From assembly GCA_009599575.1 (NCBI GenBank), contig VWND01000080.1:124001-188000 (forward strand): DNA of 64,000 bases, given 5' to 3'. Origin of the DNA: Blumeriella jaapii. Taxonomy: Eukaryota; Ascomycota; Leotiomycetes; Helotiales; Drepanopezizaceae. The translations under genes were made by a program, and so were the position numbers. A model generated the notes under the pieces. The model ran no database searches and was not told the origin of the DNA. It worked only from the letters and a program-made list of their open reading frames with translations. This document shows positions 36,080 through 46,960 of this stretch, piece by piece (the first letter of the stretch is position 1; every line of letters starts with the position of its first letter).

Positions 36080-37620
36080 TTTTCGATTAGCGGAAAAGCT
36101 TTTAATTTCCTCGTATACGTTTTGGGAATCGTTCGAAAAAGGGTTTTCGTTTTTATTATTATTATCGAAAAGCGAATTTTCGGCCGGCTCGATTTTGTTT
36201 ATATTTATTAGCTTGGAAAAGCTTTTGAATAGAACCGAAAATCGGCTCGTAGAAAATCGTGCAAATTGGTTTTTTTAAACTTTCTGATATAAAATAAAAA
36301 ACGAGCGTTATCGTTGATCCGATCGAAAAAAAAAAACGCCAAAAAGGGCGTTTTAGCGTAGAAAAAAAGAAAAAACAGCAAAAGGCTGAAAAAAAGCTTG
36401 TAAAACATTTAAACGATTTTCGTATATACGATTTGATTCGTAGTACGCTTTGGTTAAAAATTTATTATTTTAATAAGTAATAAATTTAATTAAAAAGCGA
36501 TTCGCGTATAAAATTCGTTTAGCTAATTGATTTTGTTTTTTTTAACGAACGGCGGTAAACTAATTTTTAAAAATCGTTGTACGCGCTTATTTTAAATATA
36601 GCTTTTTTTATAAACGCTTTAGTATTTTATCGCGGAAAGCGTTTCGAAGCTGTTTATTAATTCGTATTTAAGCGTTTGCTGCGAAAATAGAAAATCGCAG
36701 ATAAAAACGCTAAAAATAATCGTACGTATTTATTATAAACATTTTAAATTCGTTTTTCGCTTTTAAAACGTTTAAAAAATCGGCTAAAAAATCGGCGATT
36801 TGTTTTATTAATTTTTCGGAAAATATAAAATCGGAACGGTTTAAAATACGCGAAATAAAAACTTTTTTACTACGCTTTCGGTTTAATTAAATATATAATT
36901 TTTGCGAAATCGATCGCTAGCGAAATAATCGTAGTAAAATTCGAGGTTATCGAGAATTTTAGTTTTTTAATAGCGTGTTTTATAACTTTCGCTATTATTT
37001 AATTTAAATTTAAGATTCGAAACGCGTTTTATACGAGCTAGTCGAAAGTTAGCAGATAAATGGGAATTATAGCGTTTAAAAAGCGCGCCTGGGTTTTGGC
37101 CGTTAAAAAAAAATTTAAAAAAAATTCGCGAAAAGCGTAAAAATTGATTTGCAACGTTTGTTAATTAAAATAAAACGTTGCGAAAAAAAAAAAAAACAGC
37201 AGATTCGCGATTAGCAAAAGCGCGTTCGATAGATTTTATCAAACGCTTTAATTAAAAGATCTGTCGAAATCGTATGATTTCCAAAAATTGTCGTTTACGC
37301 TTTTGCGCTTTTTTCAATTGATTTTGCAAAAGTTTTAACTAAACGCTTTTAGCGCTAGGCTGCAAAAAAAAATGGCAGGCGAAATAATTAACGCTTTGCT
37401 TTCTTTTTTGTTTTTTTTTTTTCGAAAGAAAAACTGTTTTTAAAAAAAAAAGCTTTTAAAAAAAGCTGCTTTTTCGCTGATCAAAAAAAAAAAGGTTGAA
37501 ATATAATAGCAGAAGCTGAAAAGCTTTGCTAAAAGAGGGATCGTTAAACAAAAGCTATTTTTCGCGAAGTGCGGAAATAAGCTTTTTTACGACCGGTCGA
37601 TCATTTTAATATAACCCGTA
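36080..37620 (-). pseudogene. Gyp2c gag remnant
   Basis: This is the capsid-like region between retropepsin and the 5' LTR, colinear with 19,100-20,640 of Gyp2a. A short open piece lies at 36,208-36,408. Many stops are present, and no domain beyond family similarity to the other Gyp2 copies can be seen. Confidence 0.6.
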
Positions 37621-37681
37621 AGAAATTCGAAAAGAAAAATAATTTACGCCGTCGCTAGCGTAAAAAAAAAATTGTTAATAA

Positions 37682-37948
37682 TATAACGATTTAATTAATC
37701 GAAGAGCTAAAAGATCAGTTAACTAATCGCCGTATTTATATAATATAAAAAACGAGCCTTTGATTTTATAATAAAAATATTTATTTAAAATTAACAATTG
37801 TAAAAGGCAGAAATTATTATAAAAAAAAAAGTCTTATATATATAAATAGTTTCCACAGTTAATAGAAAGACCCATCAGAAGACCGGGAAGCTTGCAGCTA
37901 CACGTAGTTGCTGGGGCGACACGAGGGGCAAAAGAATGAGTCGTCACA
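37682..37948 (-). repeat. Gyp2c 5' LTR
   Basis: This 267-bp LTR begins tataacga and ends gagtcgtcaca. A few bases are missing near the outer end (cacgaggggcaaaag, where other copies read cacgaaaggtggcaaaag). Confidence 0.92.
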
Positions 37949-38128
37949 AATAAAGCTTGCGTTTATTACAATCTAATAAAATTTAATATTCGGCCAACTA
38001 AGCTTTTCCTAAATTTATATTATAATTTCCGAGATTAATAATTAAAAAAAAAAGTAAGCGATTATATTCGGTTATTAATAATAAAATTAAAAAGCGTAAA
38101 ATATATAATTAAATAGCCACGAGCTTTA

Positions 38129-39900
38129 TTATACTTTTTTACAAAAAAAAAAGCCGGGAAAAATTAAATCAAAAGTTTTAAAAAAAAAAGATTTAATCAG
38201 CGCCGAATCGATTAACGCATAACCGTTCGCTCCAAAATCGGCGAACGCTTTTATTTTATACGAAAAGCCATTTTTAATAAATATAACGGAAATTATTAAT
38301 AAATCGCTATTAAAAAGCTTCCGAACGTTAAAATAACGCATATCGCGCAATACGCTTAAAAAAAAAGTTTTGCTTAAACCTAAAAGTTTTTCCGATTAGC
38401 GAAAAAACCTTTAACTTTTTCGTATGCGTTTTAAAAATCGTTTGGAAAAAGATTTTTATTTTTACTATTATTATCAAAAAACGAGTTTTCGGCCGGCTCG
38501 ATCTCGTTTACATTTATTAGCCTAAAAAAGCTTTTAAATAAAACCGAAGGTCGGCTTGTAAAAAATCGTATAAACTAGCTTTTTTAAACTTTTTAATATA
38601 AAATAAAAAACGAACGTTATCGTTAATCCGATCGAAAAAAAAAACGCTAAAAAAAGCGTTTTGGCGTAGAAAAAAAAAAAAAAAAAGGCTGAAAGAAAAC
38701 TTATGAAACATTTAAACGACTTTCGTACGTACGATTTAATTCGTAATACGCTTTAGTTAAAAACCTACTATTTTAATAAATAATTAATTTAATTAAAAAG
38801 CGACTCGCGTATAAAATTCGTTTAGCCAACTGATTTTGTTTTTCTTAACAAACGGCGGTAAGCAAATTCTTAAAAATCGTTATACGCGCTTATTCCAAAT
38901 GCAACTTTTTTCGTAAACGCTTTGATATTTTATCGCGGAAAGCGTTCCGAAGCTATATTAATCCGTATTTAAGCGTTCGCTGCGAAAATGGAAAATCGCA
39001 AATAAAATCGCTAAAAATCGTCGTGCGTATTTATTACAAATATTTTAAATTAGTTTTCGGCTTTTTAAACGTCGGAAAAATCGGCCAAGAAATCGGCGAC
39101 CTTTTTTATTAATTTTTCGAAAAAAATAAAGTCGGAACGGTTTAAAATACGCGGAATAAAAAACTTCTTTACTACGCCTTCGGTTTAATCGAATATATAA
39201 TTTTTGCGAAATCGATTACTAGCGAAATAATCGTAATAAAATTCGAAATTGTCGAAAACTTTATTTTTTTAATAGCGTGCTTTATAATATTTATTATTAT
39301 CTAGCTTGAATTTAAAGTTCGGAACGCGTTTTATACGAACTAATCGAAAATCAACAAATAAATAAAAGCTATAGCGTTTAAAAAGCGCGCTAAAATCTTA
39401 GCCGTTAAAAGGAAATCCAAAAACAATTCGCGAAAAGCGTAGAAATTAATTTGCAACGTTTATTAATTAAAATAAAACGTTGCGAAAAAAAAAAGCAGCA
39501 GATTCGCGATTAACAAAAGCACGTTCGATAAATTTTATTAAACGCTTTAATTAAAAGGTTTATCGCAATCGTATAATTTTCAAAAGTTGCCGTTTACGCT
39601 CTTACGCTTTTTTTAATTAATTTTGCAAAAGTTTTAATTAAATACTCTCAGCGCTAAACTGCAAAAAAAAAAATGGCAAGCGAAATGGTTAGCGCTTTGC
39701 CTTTCTTTTTGTTTTTTTTTCCTCGGAAAAAAAACTATTTTTCAAAAAAAAAGCTTTTGGGAAAAGCTGCTTTTTCGCTAATTAAAAAAAAAATTTAAAA
39801 TATAATAGCAGAAGTTAAAAAGCTTTGCTAAAAGAAAAATCGTTAAACAAAAGCTATTTTTCGCGAAATGCGAAAATCAGCTTTCTTACGACCGGTCGAT
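38129..39900 (-). pseudogene. Gyp2d retropepsin and gag remnant
   Basis: On the minus strand, retropepsin at 38,129-38,350 reads KIKAFADFGANGYALIDSA, with the active-site loop D-x-G-A-N retained except for Ser changed to Phe. The gag region continues to about 39,900 with a short open segment at 38,517-38,711. It matches the corresponding parts of Gyp2a, b and e. Confidence 0.72.
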
Positions 39901-39980
39901 CACTTTAATATAACTCGTAAGAAATTCGAAAAAAAAGATAATTTACGCCGTCGCCAGCGTAAAAAAAAAATTGTTAATAA

Positions 39981-40246
39981 TATAACGATTTAATTAATCG
40001 AAAAGCTAAAAGATCAGTTAATTAATCGCCGTGTTTATATAATATAAAAAACGAGCCTTTGACTTTATAACAAAGATATTTACTTAAAATTAACAACTGC
40101 AAAAAGCAAAGGTTGCTAAAAGGAAAAAGCCTTATATATATAAATAATTTCCATAATTAAGAAAAAACCCACCAAAAAACCAGGGAGCTTGCAGCTACAC
40201 GTAGTTGCTGGGATGACAAAAAATGGCAAAAGAGTGAGTCGTCATA
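39981..40246 (-). repeat. Gyp2d 5' LTR
   Basis: This 266-bp LTR begins tataacga and ends gagtcgtcata (mutated TCGTCACA). Confidence 0.9.
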
Positions 40247-40581
40247 GCTTTTCCCAGAAGCTTTTTTTTTAAAGAACAGTTTTTTTTCCGAAAAAAGAAA
40301 AACAAAGGAAAAAGCAAAGATTTAACCATTTCGCCTGCTTTTTTTTCGCAGTTTAGCATTAAAAGCATTTAGCTGAAACTTTTATAAAACCAATTGAAAA
40401 AAGCGCAGAAGCGTAAACGACAATTTTTGAAAATTATACGATTACGACAAACCTTTTAATTAAAGCGTTTGATAAAATTTATCGAACGTGATTTTGCCAA
40501 TCGCGAATTTGCAGTTTTTTTCTTTTTTCGCAACGTTTTATTTTAACCAATAAACGCTGCAAACTAATTTCCACGCTTTTC

Positions 40582-40732
40582 TGTTACGGTTGTGCCCGAG
40601 CACTTCGTAATCCTTATATAATACATCGTAGAATAAATCCTTCCAATCTATTTTTATACCTTTTAGATCAGTTGGCCTAATAATAAAGCGATGCACCATT
40701 TGCTGGCCCGGGTGATTACCGGGCCGTTATAA
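40582..40732. repeat. TRIM left LTR
   Basis: This 151-bp repeat holds a TATA-like tatataat at about 40614, a box-A-like tggcctaat motif at about 40673-40681, and a perfect GC-rich hairpin at 40706-40726 (stem ggcccgg/ccgggcc, loop gtgatta). Confidence 0.85.
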
Positions 40733-41001
40733 AAAAAAATTAATCTGATAGCGTATATTTTGAGATTTGTGCGGCAGTACAAGCGAAAACACGTAATTTA
40801 AATTTCTTAAAATCTGAGATTCCTTTGCTTTAAAAGCTTAGTAATCGCTAGGCTTCGCAATAAAAAAAGCGAAGCGTTAGCTTTATTTTAATACGATAGC
40901 CAAAATGATAACGGTTATATAAATTTCAGAAGCTTTTCGAAAAAACGTAATAGCGAACCTACCGATTGCCGGAAACGGAACCGATTTTTAAAAAAAAAAA
41001 A
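40733..41001. other. TRIM interior, non-coding
   Basis: This 269-bp sequence between the two LTRs has no reading frame of note and contains inverted gcttcgc/gcgaagc pairs around 40,852-40,875. The tRNA primer site that should follow the left LTR is not readable; the first bases are a run of A. Confidence 0.6.
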
Positions 41002-41144
41002 TATTACGGTTGTATCCGGGCATTTCGTAACTTTTATATAATGCATCGTAAAATAGATTCTTCCAATCTATTCTTATACCTTTTAGGTCAGTTGGCCTAA
41101 TGGTAAAGCGATGCACCATTTGCTGGCCCGGGTGATTACCGGAC
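41002..41144. repeat. TRIM right LTR, first 143 bp
   Basis: This is a direct repeat of 40582-40724 with C/T and G/A differences. It is cut at 41144 by the Gyp2e insertion; the last seven bases (cgttata) are at 58906-58912. The box-A-like motif here is unmutated (tggcctaatggtaaagcg, about 41093-41110). Confidence 0.87.
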
Positions 41145-41410
41145 TGTGACGATCTAATCAGTCGGAGGGCTGGGAGATCAGTCAACTGGTCGCCGTATTT
41201 ATATGGTATAAAAAACGAGCCTTTGGTTTTGTAACAAAAATATTTATTTAAAATCAACAATTGCAAAAAGCAGAAGTTGCGAAAAAAAAAGCTTTATATA
41301 TATAAATAATTTTCATAATTAATAAAAAAACCTATCAAAAAACCAAAAAGCTTGCAGCTATACGTAATTGCTAGGATAATACGAAAAATAGCAAAAAATA
41401 AATCGTTATA
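41145..41410 (-). repeat. Gyp2e 3' LTR
   Basis: This 266-bp LTR begins tgtgacgatctaatcagtcg, the least mutated outer end of any Gyp2 LTR here, and ends aatcgttata (inner, converted). Confidence 0.92.
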
Positions 41411-41652
41411 TTATTTTCCCGTCCGAAAAAAGCGCGCCCTCGAGCTTTTATTTATTAATACGTCGCTATTCAAATAATCGTACGAATTTAAACCTTCGGA
41501 ATACGCTTTTAGCTAATTTACAAGTTTTGCAAAAAAACCGGAAAACTTTTTATACGCCAAATAAAAATCGCGTATTTTTAAAAAAGCGTATATAAAATCA
41601 GACGCAGAATACTACGTGGGATTTTTATTTAAGCCAATTTAAAAAATTATAT

Positions 41653-41919
41653 TGTAAAAGTAGGTAGGAAAACCAGATTGATACGGCCATATGTCGGTGG
41701 GTAAAATAGTCTAGGAAATCCCTAGAAAAAACTGAAGAAAGAAAAAAAAGAATAAGTAAAAGTATGAATTAGACTGCGTGCCTATAATACTATTTAAAAG
41801 AATGCTTTGCTTTTATACCTGTTGAAAGTAGTTAATGGCAGAAGGTTTCGGAAAGGTCCATGCCTCGATTATAATTAAAACTATTAACTTTTATTAATAT
41901 AAAGTATTACCGTTTTATA
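41653..41919 (-). repeat. GypA2 3' LTR
   Basis: This 267-bp LTR has an outer left end that is lightly mutated (tgtaaaagtaggtaggaaaa) and an inner right end that is converted (taaagtattaccgttttata). Confidence 0.92.
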
Positions 41920-42069
41920 TCCTGTTTTAAATAATATACGTAATCGTTTTTGACTACGACTAAAAAAAAACTTTAATAAATGCAATCTAGTTTATTTTTT
42001 ATAATTTAAAAATTAATTAATTATAAACCAAATTCTTTAGTCCTATATTTCTTCGGTTTTTTAACCCGT

Positions 42070-45000
42070 TTTTAGCCTTTTTACTATTGGTTTTTGCGAA
42101 AAAGTAGCGTTTCGCTTGTCGTTTAAATCATTTTGTTTATTTTGCTTTTTTGAAAAGTGGTTTAATAAAATATCAATCGAAATATCGTTTAGATTTACGA
42201 ACGTTTTAATAATTTTTTCGTCGATAATATTATTAGATATCGCCGCGACGAATACTTTTTACGATTTTTTTTCGTAAATAATAGATTTCAATTTTTATAC
42301 GTGGTTTTACGCTTTACAAAAAGCGCTGAAAAATCTTATGTTAAAATCGTAAAAATAATCGATTAGTTCGTCGTAATTAAAACCGATTAATACTTTTGCT
42401 TCGCGTAAAATTAATAGGTCGAACCACGGTTATTTACCGACGAATGCTTCTGAAAAAGCTCCGAAGCCTGTAAAAAAAACTATTTCACGAAATAATTCGA
42501 AAATAATCGTTTGCAATCGAAACCATCGAAAATACTATAATTGCTTTTATCGCAATACAAACAGTATTAAATGGCCTATCGAAGCGTCGTTTTCGAAATG
42601 GTTTTTGTATTTTTGCGTCGTATAATTATTCGAATAAATTAATATCGCGCCGTCGATTTTTTAAATCCTAAATTTAACGAAAATCTTTTGCTTAATCGAA
42701 AAACTAATAAAAGTTATTTTATTTTTTATTTCGTAGCTTTCGGTTTCGTAATCCGATAAAATAGCCGAAGCCATTGTTTTAAACGCGCTGAAATACGAAA
42801 AAACTAAGCTTTTTTAAATGGTTTTAATTAGCTTGGCGTCGTAGTATAATTGCAAATAAGCTTCGATTATTTCCGAATTATATATAAATACAAGCAAAAC
42901 GTAATAATCGAAAATAACGTCGGTAGGATTTTCGATCTTTTTCTTTTTTTAAAAATCGGCGATATCGAATTTTATAACCGTAATACGATCGGAACCAACG
43001 AAACCTAAAGCGATCGGAACGTTAAAATATACTACGAAGCGGCAATTTCCAGGATTTCGAATAATTAAAACAGCGAAATAAAAGCCGGAATATATTTTAA
43101 AAACTTATTAAATAAAATTGTAAAACATATTAGCGAAAAAAGCTATAAGCGCTTTTTGGGTTTTAACTAATCGGAAATAATATTTATATATAACTACTTT
43201 TTTTTTTATAAAATGCAATAATAATTTGTTTTTTCCGTTATGAAATCTTACGTAATTAACGAATTCGCAGTTTAATTCAAATAAATTTTAAAATATACTT
43301 TCGGTCGAAAAGCCAAAAAAATCGGCTTTTAAAAATACTCGTTGCTTTTATTTTTTTACGTTTTAATCGAGTTTTATAATCGCGTTAAAAATCTTAAGGT
43401 CTGTTTTAAAATTTGCGTAGCCCAGATAAGCTTTCGCACGCGCTTAAATAATTCTCGCAATTTTTCGTCGAAATATAAATTAATTATTAAAATTAATTTC
43501 GAATACGTCGTAGTCCGAATTTTTAATAATAGCGAATCGATTAGCAAAGCCGATAACGTTAATTTTTTTTGTAATTAAATCGTAATACGCCGCGTAATAA
43601 CGCACGTAAAAATAGCAAAACTTGCCGTTTTTTTTAGCGTTAACGTTATTCGTAAAAACGAAATTAAAAAATCGAAGTTTTTTAGCAAAAAAAAATTCGA
43701 ATAAAAACGGATCACCGTTTTTAAAAATCTTTTTTATTTGTTTCGACGTATTATATTTGCAATTTTCCGAAAAAAGCTTGATTTTAATTTTCGTTCGAAG
43801 CAAAAAAAAAAAAATTAACGGATTTATTTGGTTTTTATATAAAAATATCGAAATAAAACTTTTAAATCGTTTCGTCGTCGAAAGCGAAAGTTTTAAGCAA
43901 AATAATTTAATTTTATATTTTTTGTATAATTTTTTCGCGATAATTTCGATATTTTTTTTTAGGTTTTTTCGGTCGAAACGTATAATAATCGAAATTTTAA
44001 ATATTTTTATTAAAATCTAAAATATTAACGATAATAGTACAACGTTTTTAAACGCAGCAAGCGTTTTTAGTATTTGCGTATTTAGTTTCGAAAAATTAAA
44101 TTTAAAATCGTTTAAGTTTTTTTTTTCGGAATGCCGATGTTCTTTAAATTTAATTTCGTAAAATCGTCGCGTTTTTTATTAATTAGCTTAAAAGCTATAA
44201 TTCGGCGTCGATTTCCGGCTGTTTTTATTCGCGGTGTTTTTTTTGCTAACGACGCGAATAGTTTTCTTTTTCGAATAAAAAAGATTTCGGAAATATCGGC
44301 GCGCTTTTTTACGTTTTCTGCTTTTATTTTTTTCGGAATCGTTTTTATAAATACAATAGGTTTTTTATATTCGAATAAGCGATTGTTTGCCGTTACGCTT
44401 TTGATTTCGTTTTCGAATTCGTTTTCGATAATTAAAAATAGAAATCGCCGAATTGTTTTAGCTGTTTTAAAAATATTAATTGCTACCGCGTATATTTTTT
44501 CGAATTAAACGAAAATAATATTAGCTTTTTCGTTTTTTTCGTTGTCGTAAATTTAAAATATCGAAATAGCGTCGTTTTTTTTTTTCGGTATAAAAATGCC
44601 GTATTTAGCGATATTTAGTTTTTTATTTTAAAAAAAAATCAAATTTAAAGTTTCGCAGCCGATTAAAACTTTTTTTGGCGATTATATAACGTCGTCGATT
44701 AATTTGCAAACTATTATAAAAAGATTTGTAAATCTGCGGGCTTTTGAATTATTAGCTTTTAAAGCTTGCGCTTTGAAAATATAAGCGTTTAGTATCCAGA
44801 TTTTTTTTTTAATAAAAGTAACGGTTTCGAAAAAGCGAACGAAATGCCGAAATAAAATAATACCGGTGATTTTGCTAAAAACGTATTTTTAAATATCTTT
44901 TTTTCGTTAATTTAGCAAAAAACGTAATATTCGGTTTGTTATCTTTTTTTTGTTATTTCGAGCTTTTTTTGCTTCGGCGAAAGCTTTTAAAGCGTTATCG

Positions 45001-45250
45001 TAATTTAATAAAAATTTATCGTAATTAAAGTTTTTGCAAACGAATTTAATTTTAACAAAATTTTTATAATCGAATAAAAATTCGTTAACGTTTTTAATTA
45101 TTATATCGAATTGCTTTATAAATGTTTTTACGAAAGCTGTTTATTAATTTGAAATAACGGCATTATATATTTGCTTAAATTCGAAAAGATTGCGTATAAT
45201 AGTTTCGTTTCAAAATAAATTAAAAATAAGTTTGCTAAGTTTAGCAACGC
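42070..45250 (-). pseudogene. GypA2 ORF2 remnant, unknown function
   Basis: On the minus strand a reading frame can be followed, with scattered TAA/TAG stops and a few shifts, for about 3.2 kb. The best-kept parts are about 44,508-44,060 (KKPIVFIKTIPKKIK, RRRIIAFKLINKKRDDF) and 43,803-43,480 (NAKKNGKFCYFYVRYYAAYY). Both are found again in GypA1. It lies downstream of the integrase, separated by an AT-rich spacer. I recognise no gag, env, RNase H, OTU, methyltransferase or other domain. Sequence conservation between two copies and overall openness argue that it was a real gene. Confidence 0.5.
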
Positions 45251-45289
45251 TTTGTTTAAAAAACGATATAATATCGATGGGTTTATTAA

Positions 45290-45815
45290 TTAAAAAGATA
45301 TATTATATTTATTAAAAATAATTAAAAAAAAGTACGGGAATTATAAAATATTTATATTTAAAAATTACGGAAATCCGTATATTGTTTTTTTAATAAATTA
45401 TAGCTATTCAGGCAGGCATTTGTTTAAAACAGCGAAAAAAATAAATAATGCAGAAAATAGCAAATAATAAAATGTATAAAAGATAGTTTTCGTAAAAAAT
45501 AAGAGTATTATAAATATATCAGATATGCGGCTCAAATATATACAAAGCTTTTGTTTTAGTAAACAATAATATAGTTAAACAAAAAAAAGTATAATAGATA
45601 TTTTAAATAATATAAAAAATTTTTTTAAAAATAAACAATATATATAAAACAGAATAATTAAATTATATACAAGCAAGGCAAAACAAAAACAGCAGAACAG
45701 TATATAATAAAAAGGAAAATAATAAATAATAAGACCAGTAAAACAGTTATATATAAAAAGGAAAACAATAAATAATAAAAATAGTAAAACAGTTAATAAA
45801 CAATTTTTATATATT
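45290..45815. other. CpG-poor, CpA-rich spacer in GypA2
   Basis: About 530 bp between integrase and ORF2 has a composition unlike the rest of the island. CpG is almost absent, while CpA is common (acaagcaaggcaaaacaaaa at about 45,670). A unit of about 45 bp ending agtaaaacagtta is repeated near 45,706-45,796. No coding potential is seen. It could be the promoter or intergenic region for ORF2. Confidence 0.6.
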
Positions 45816-45999
45816 TTTTTTTTTTCCTCGGTTATAAATGAAATTACGATTTAAACTATGCTTTCAGCAGCGGGGTTATCGTCCGGTTGTTTTCAAACCT
45901 TTTCAAAAGGTTTTTTTTTTTTAGAAATATAATCGCTTTGGTCGAAATCGTCGTCGGAATCGCTAAAATCGGAATCGTTATCTAAATCAGAGTCTAAAA

Positions 46000-46960
46000 A
46001 GTAAATTTGCTAGTTTTTTCTGTAAAATCGCTTTAACCGGTCAGCGGCGAACGTTTTTTTTAGTTTTGTTTTATCGAATTCCGTAGATTTGTAATAATTT
46101 TTATTTAATTCGGCCTCGTATATTTCGTAAGGTCCGAGCCGTTTATAATTAAACTTAATATCGGCCGATTTATTAATAACGCGCTGGACGTCGTAAATTA
46201 AAATCAAATCTTTTTTTTTAATTAGTGTTTTTTTTAGAATTTTGATTTTATCCCAGATTTTTTTAGCTGCTTTTTTATATTTTTTTTTTTTTAAAAAATT
46301 ATTTTTTTTATATTTATATCGCGGTAATCTAGCTGTTTAAATTTTATTGCTAATAAATCTGCTTTCGTTTTTATTTTAACCACGTTATAAAGCTTTTACA
46401 CAAGCCATTTTATTTTTAGAGACAGTCGAACGTTTCTGCCGTATTAAATAAAAAATAAAATTATTTTAATAAAAGCGTATATGCATATACGCATAATAAA
46501 AAGTATTTCCGAAAATTTCCGCGATTAACGCTTATAGCTTTTTCGAATAGCTTTTGAAAAGCCGTCGAAAATATTTTTGTATTTTCGTTTAACGGATCCG
46601 TTGCTTTTCGAATTATAAGCTGAAATTTAAATACGCTAAATACCGTATTTTTTTATAAAAGTCTTAATAACGCTTTTATTTTCAAATTTATCGTCGACGT
46701 TTAATTTGCTAAATAATCCGTATCGATATATAACGTTTTTTTAAAAAAAAATCGCTATAGCTTCGGAAATAGCGTTTCGGAAAAGTCGCTTTTCAGACCA
46801 TTTAAATAAATCGTTAATAGCGAATACGAAGCATATATAACCGCGATCGGTAATCGGTACGCGCGTAACGTCGAAATTGATTTTTTCCTAAATTTCAAAA
46901 AATTACGTCGGATATAATAAATTTTTTTTTCGGCCAAGCTTTCGTTTTTAATAAAAAATG
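46000..46960 (-). pseudogene. GypA2 integrase remnant
   Basis: On the minus strand the C-terminal domain at 46,010-46,207 reads LGPYEIYEAE, then TKLKKTFAADRLKRFY. This is the G-P-Y/F module of Ty3/gypsy integrases followed by the conserved G-T-x-x-x-x-R-L-K-x-F ending. Upstream, 46,755-46,937 includes STLRAYRLPIAVIYASYSLL, which fits the D-V-T-x-x-P-x-x-x-x-G-Y start of the catalytic core with broken residues. An acidic tail (DSDLDNDSDFSDSDDDFD) follows at about 45,990-45,940 and probably ends the polyprotein. Confidence 0.78.

Larger units (their letters stand above)
33781..37948 (-). mobile_element. Gyp2 copy c, right part
   Basis: Gyp2 internal sequence begins at 33781 directly after the Gyp2b LTR, at a point equivalent to about 16,779 in Gyp2a (RNase H). 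It then runs colinearly through RT, retropepsin and gag to a 5' LTR ending at 37948. The simplest reading is that the complete Gyp2b inserted into Gyp2c. The right TSD copy would be aaaat (33781-33785), and the left part lies outside the window. Confidence 0.82.
37949..40246 (-). mobile_element. Gyp2 copy d, right part
   Basis: Gyp2 internal sequence starts at 37949 directly after the Gyp2c LTR, equivalent to about 18,644 in Gyp2a. It runs through retropepsin and gag to a 5' LTR ending at 40246. By the same logic Gyp2c inserted into Gyp2d, with aataa (37949-37953) as the right TSD copy. Confidence 0.82.

Noticed and set aside
22234..40246. Tandem duplication of Gyp2 by unequal crossing-over
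   Set aside because: Each copy starts at a different internal point directly after a complete LTR end of the previous copy. Nested insertion explains this; tandem LTR-mediated duplication would place whole internal regions between shared LTRs.
40660..40735. A tRNA gene in the TRIM LTR
   Set aside because: The box-A-like motif and a T-arm-like hairpin are present, but there is no matching acceptor stem, no convincing anticodon arm, and box B differs from consensus. It is reported only as a tRNA-like motif.
44131..44508. A 125-codon open frame on the + strand, matched by 106-483 on the minus strand, conserved in both GypA copies
   Set aside because: It is antisense to the ORF2 region, and other evidence (integrase, retropepsin, TATA box in the LTR) fixes the opposite strand as sense. 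Loss of C in CpA contexts tends to leave antisense frames open. The hydrophobic Phe/Ile-rich sequence is what complementing Lys/Asn codons produces.
45840..46260. A host gene encoding an acidic protein
   Set aside because: The acidic stretch is in frame and directly downstream of the integrase C-terminal motif on the minus strand, so it is the end of the GypA polyprotein.
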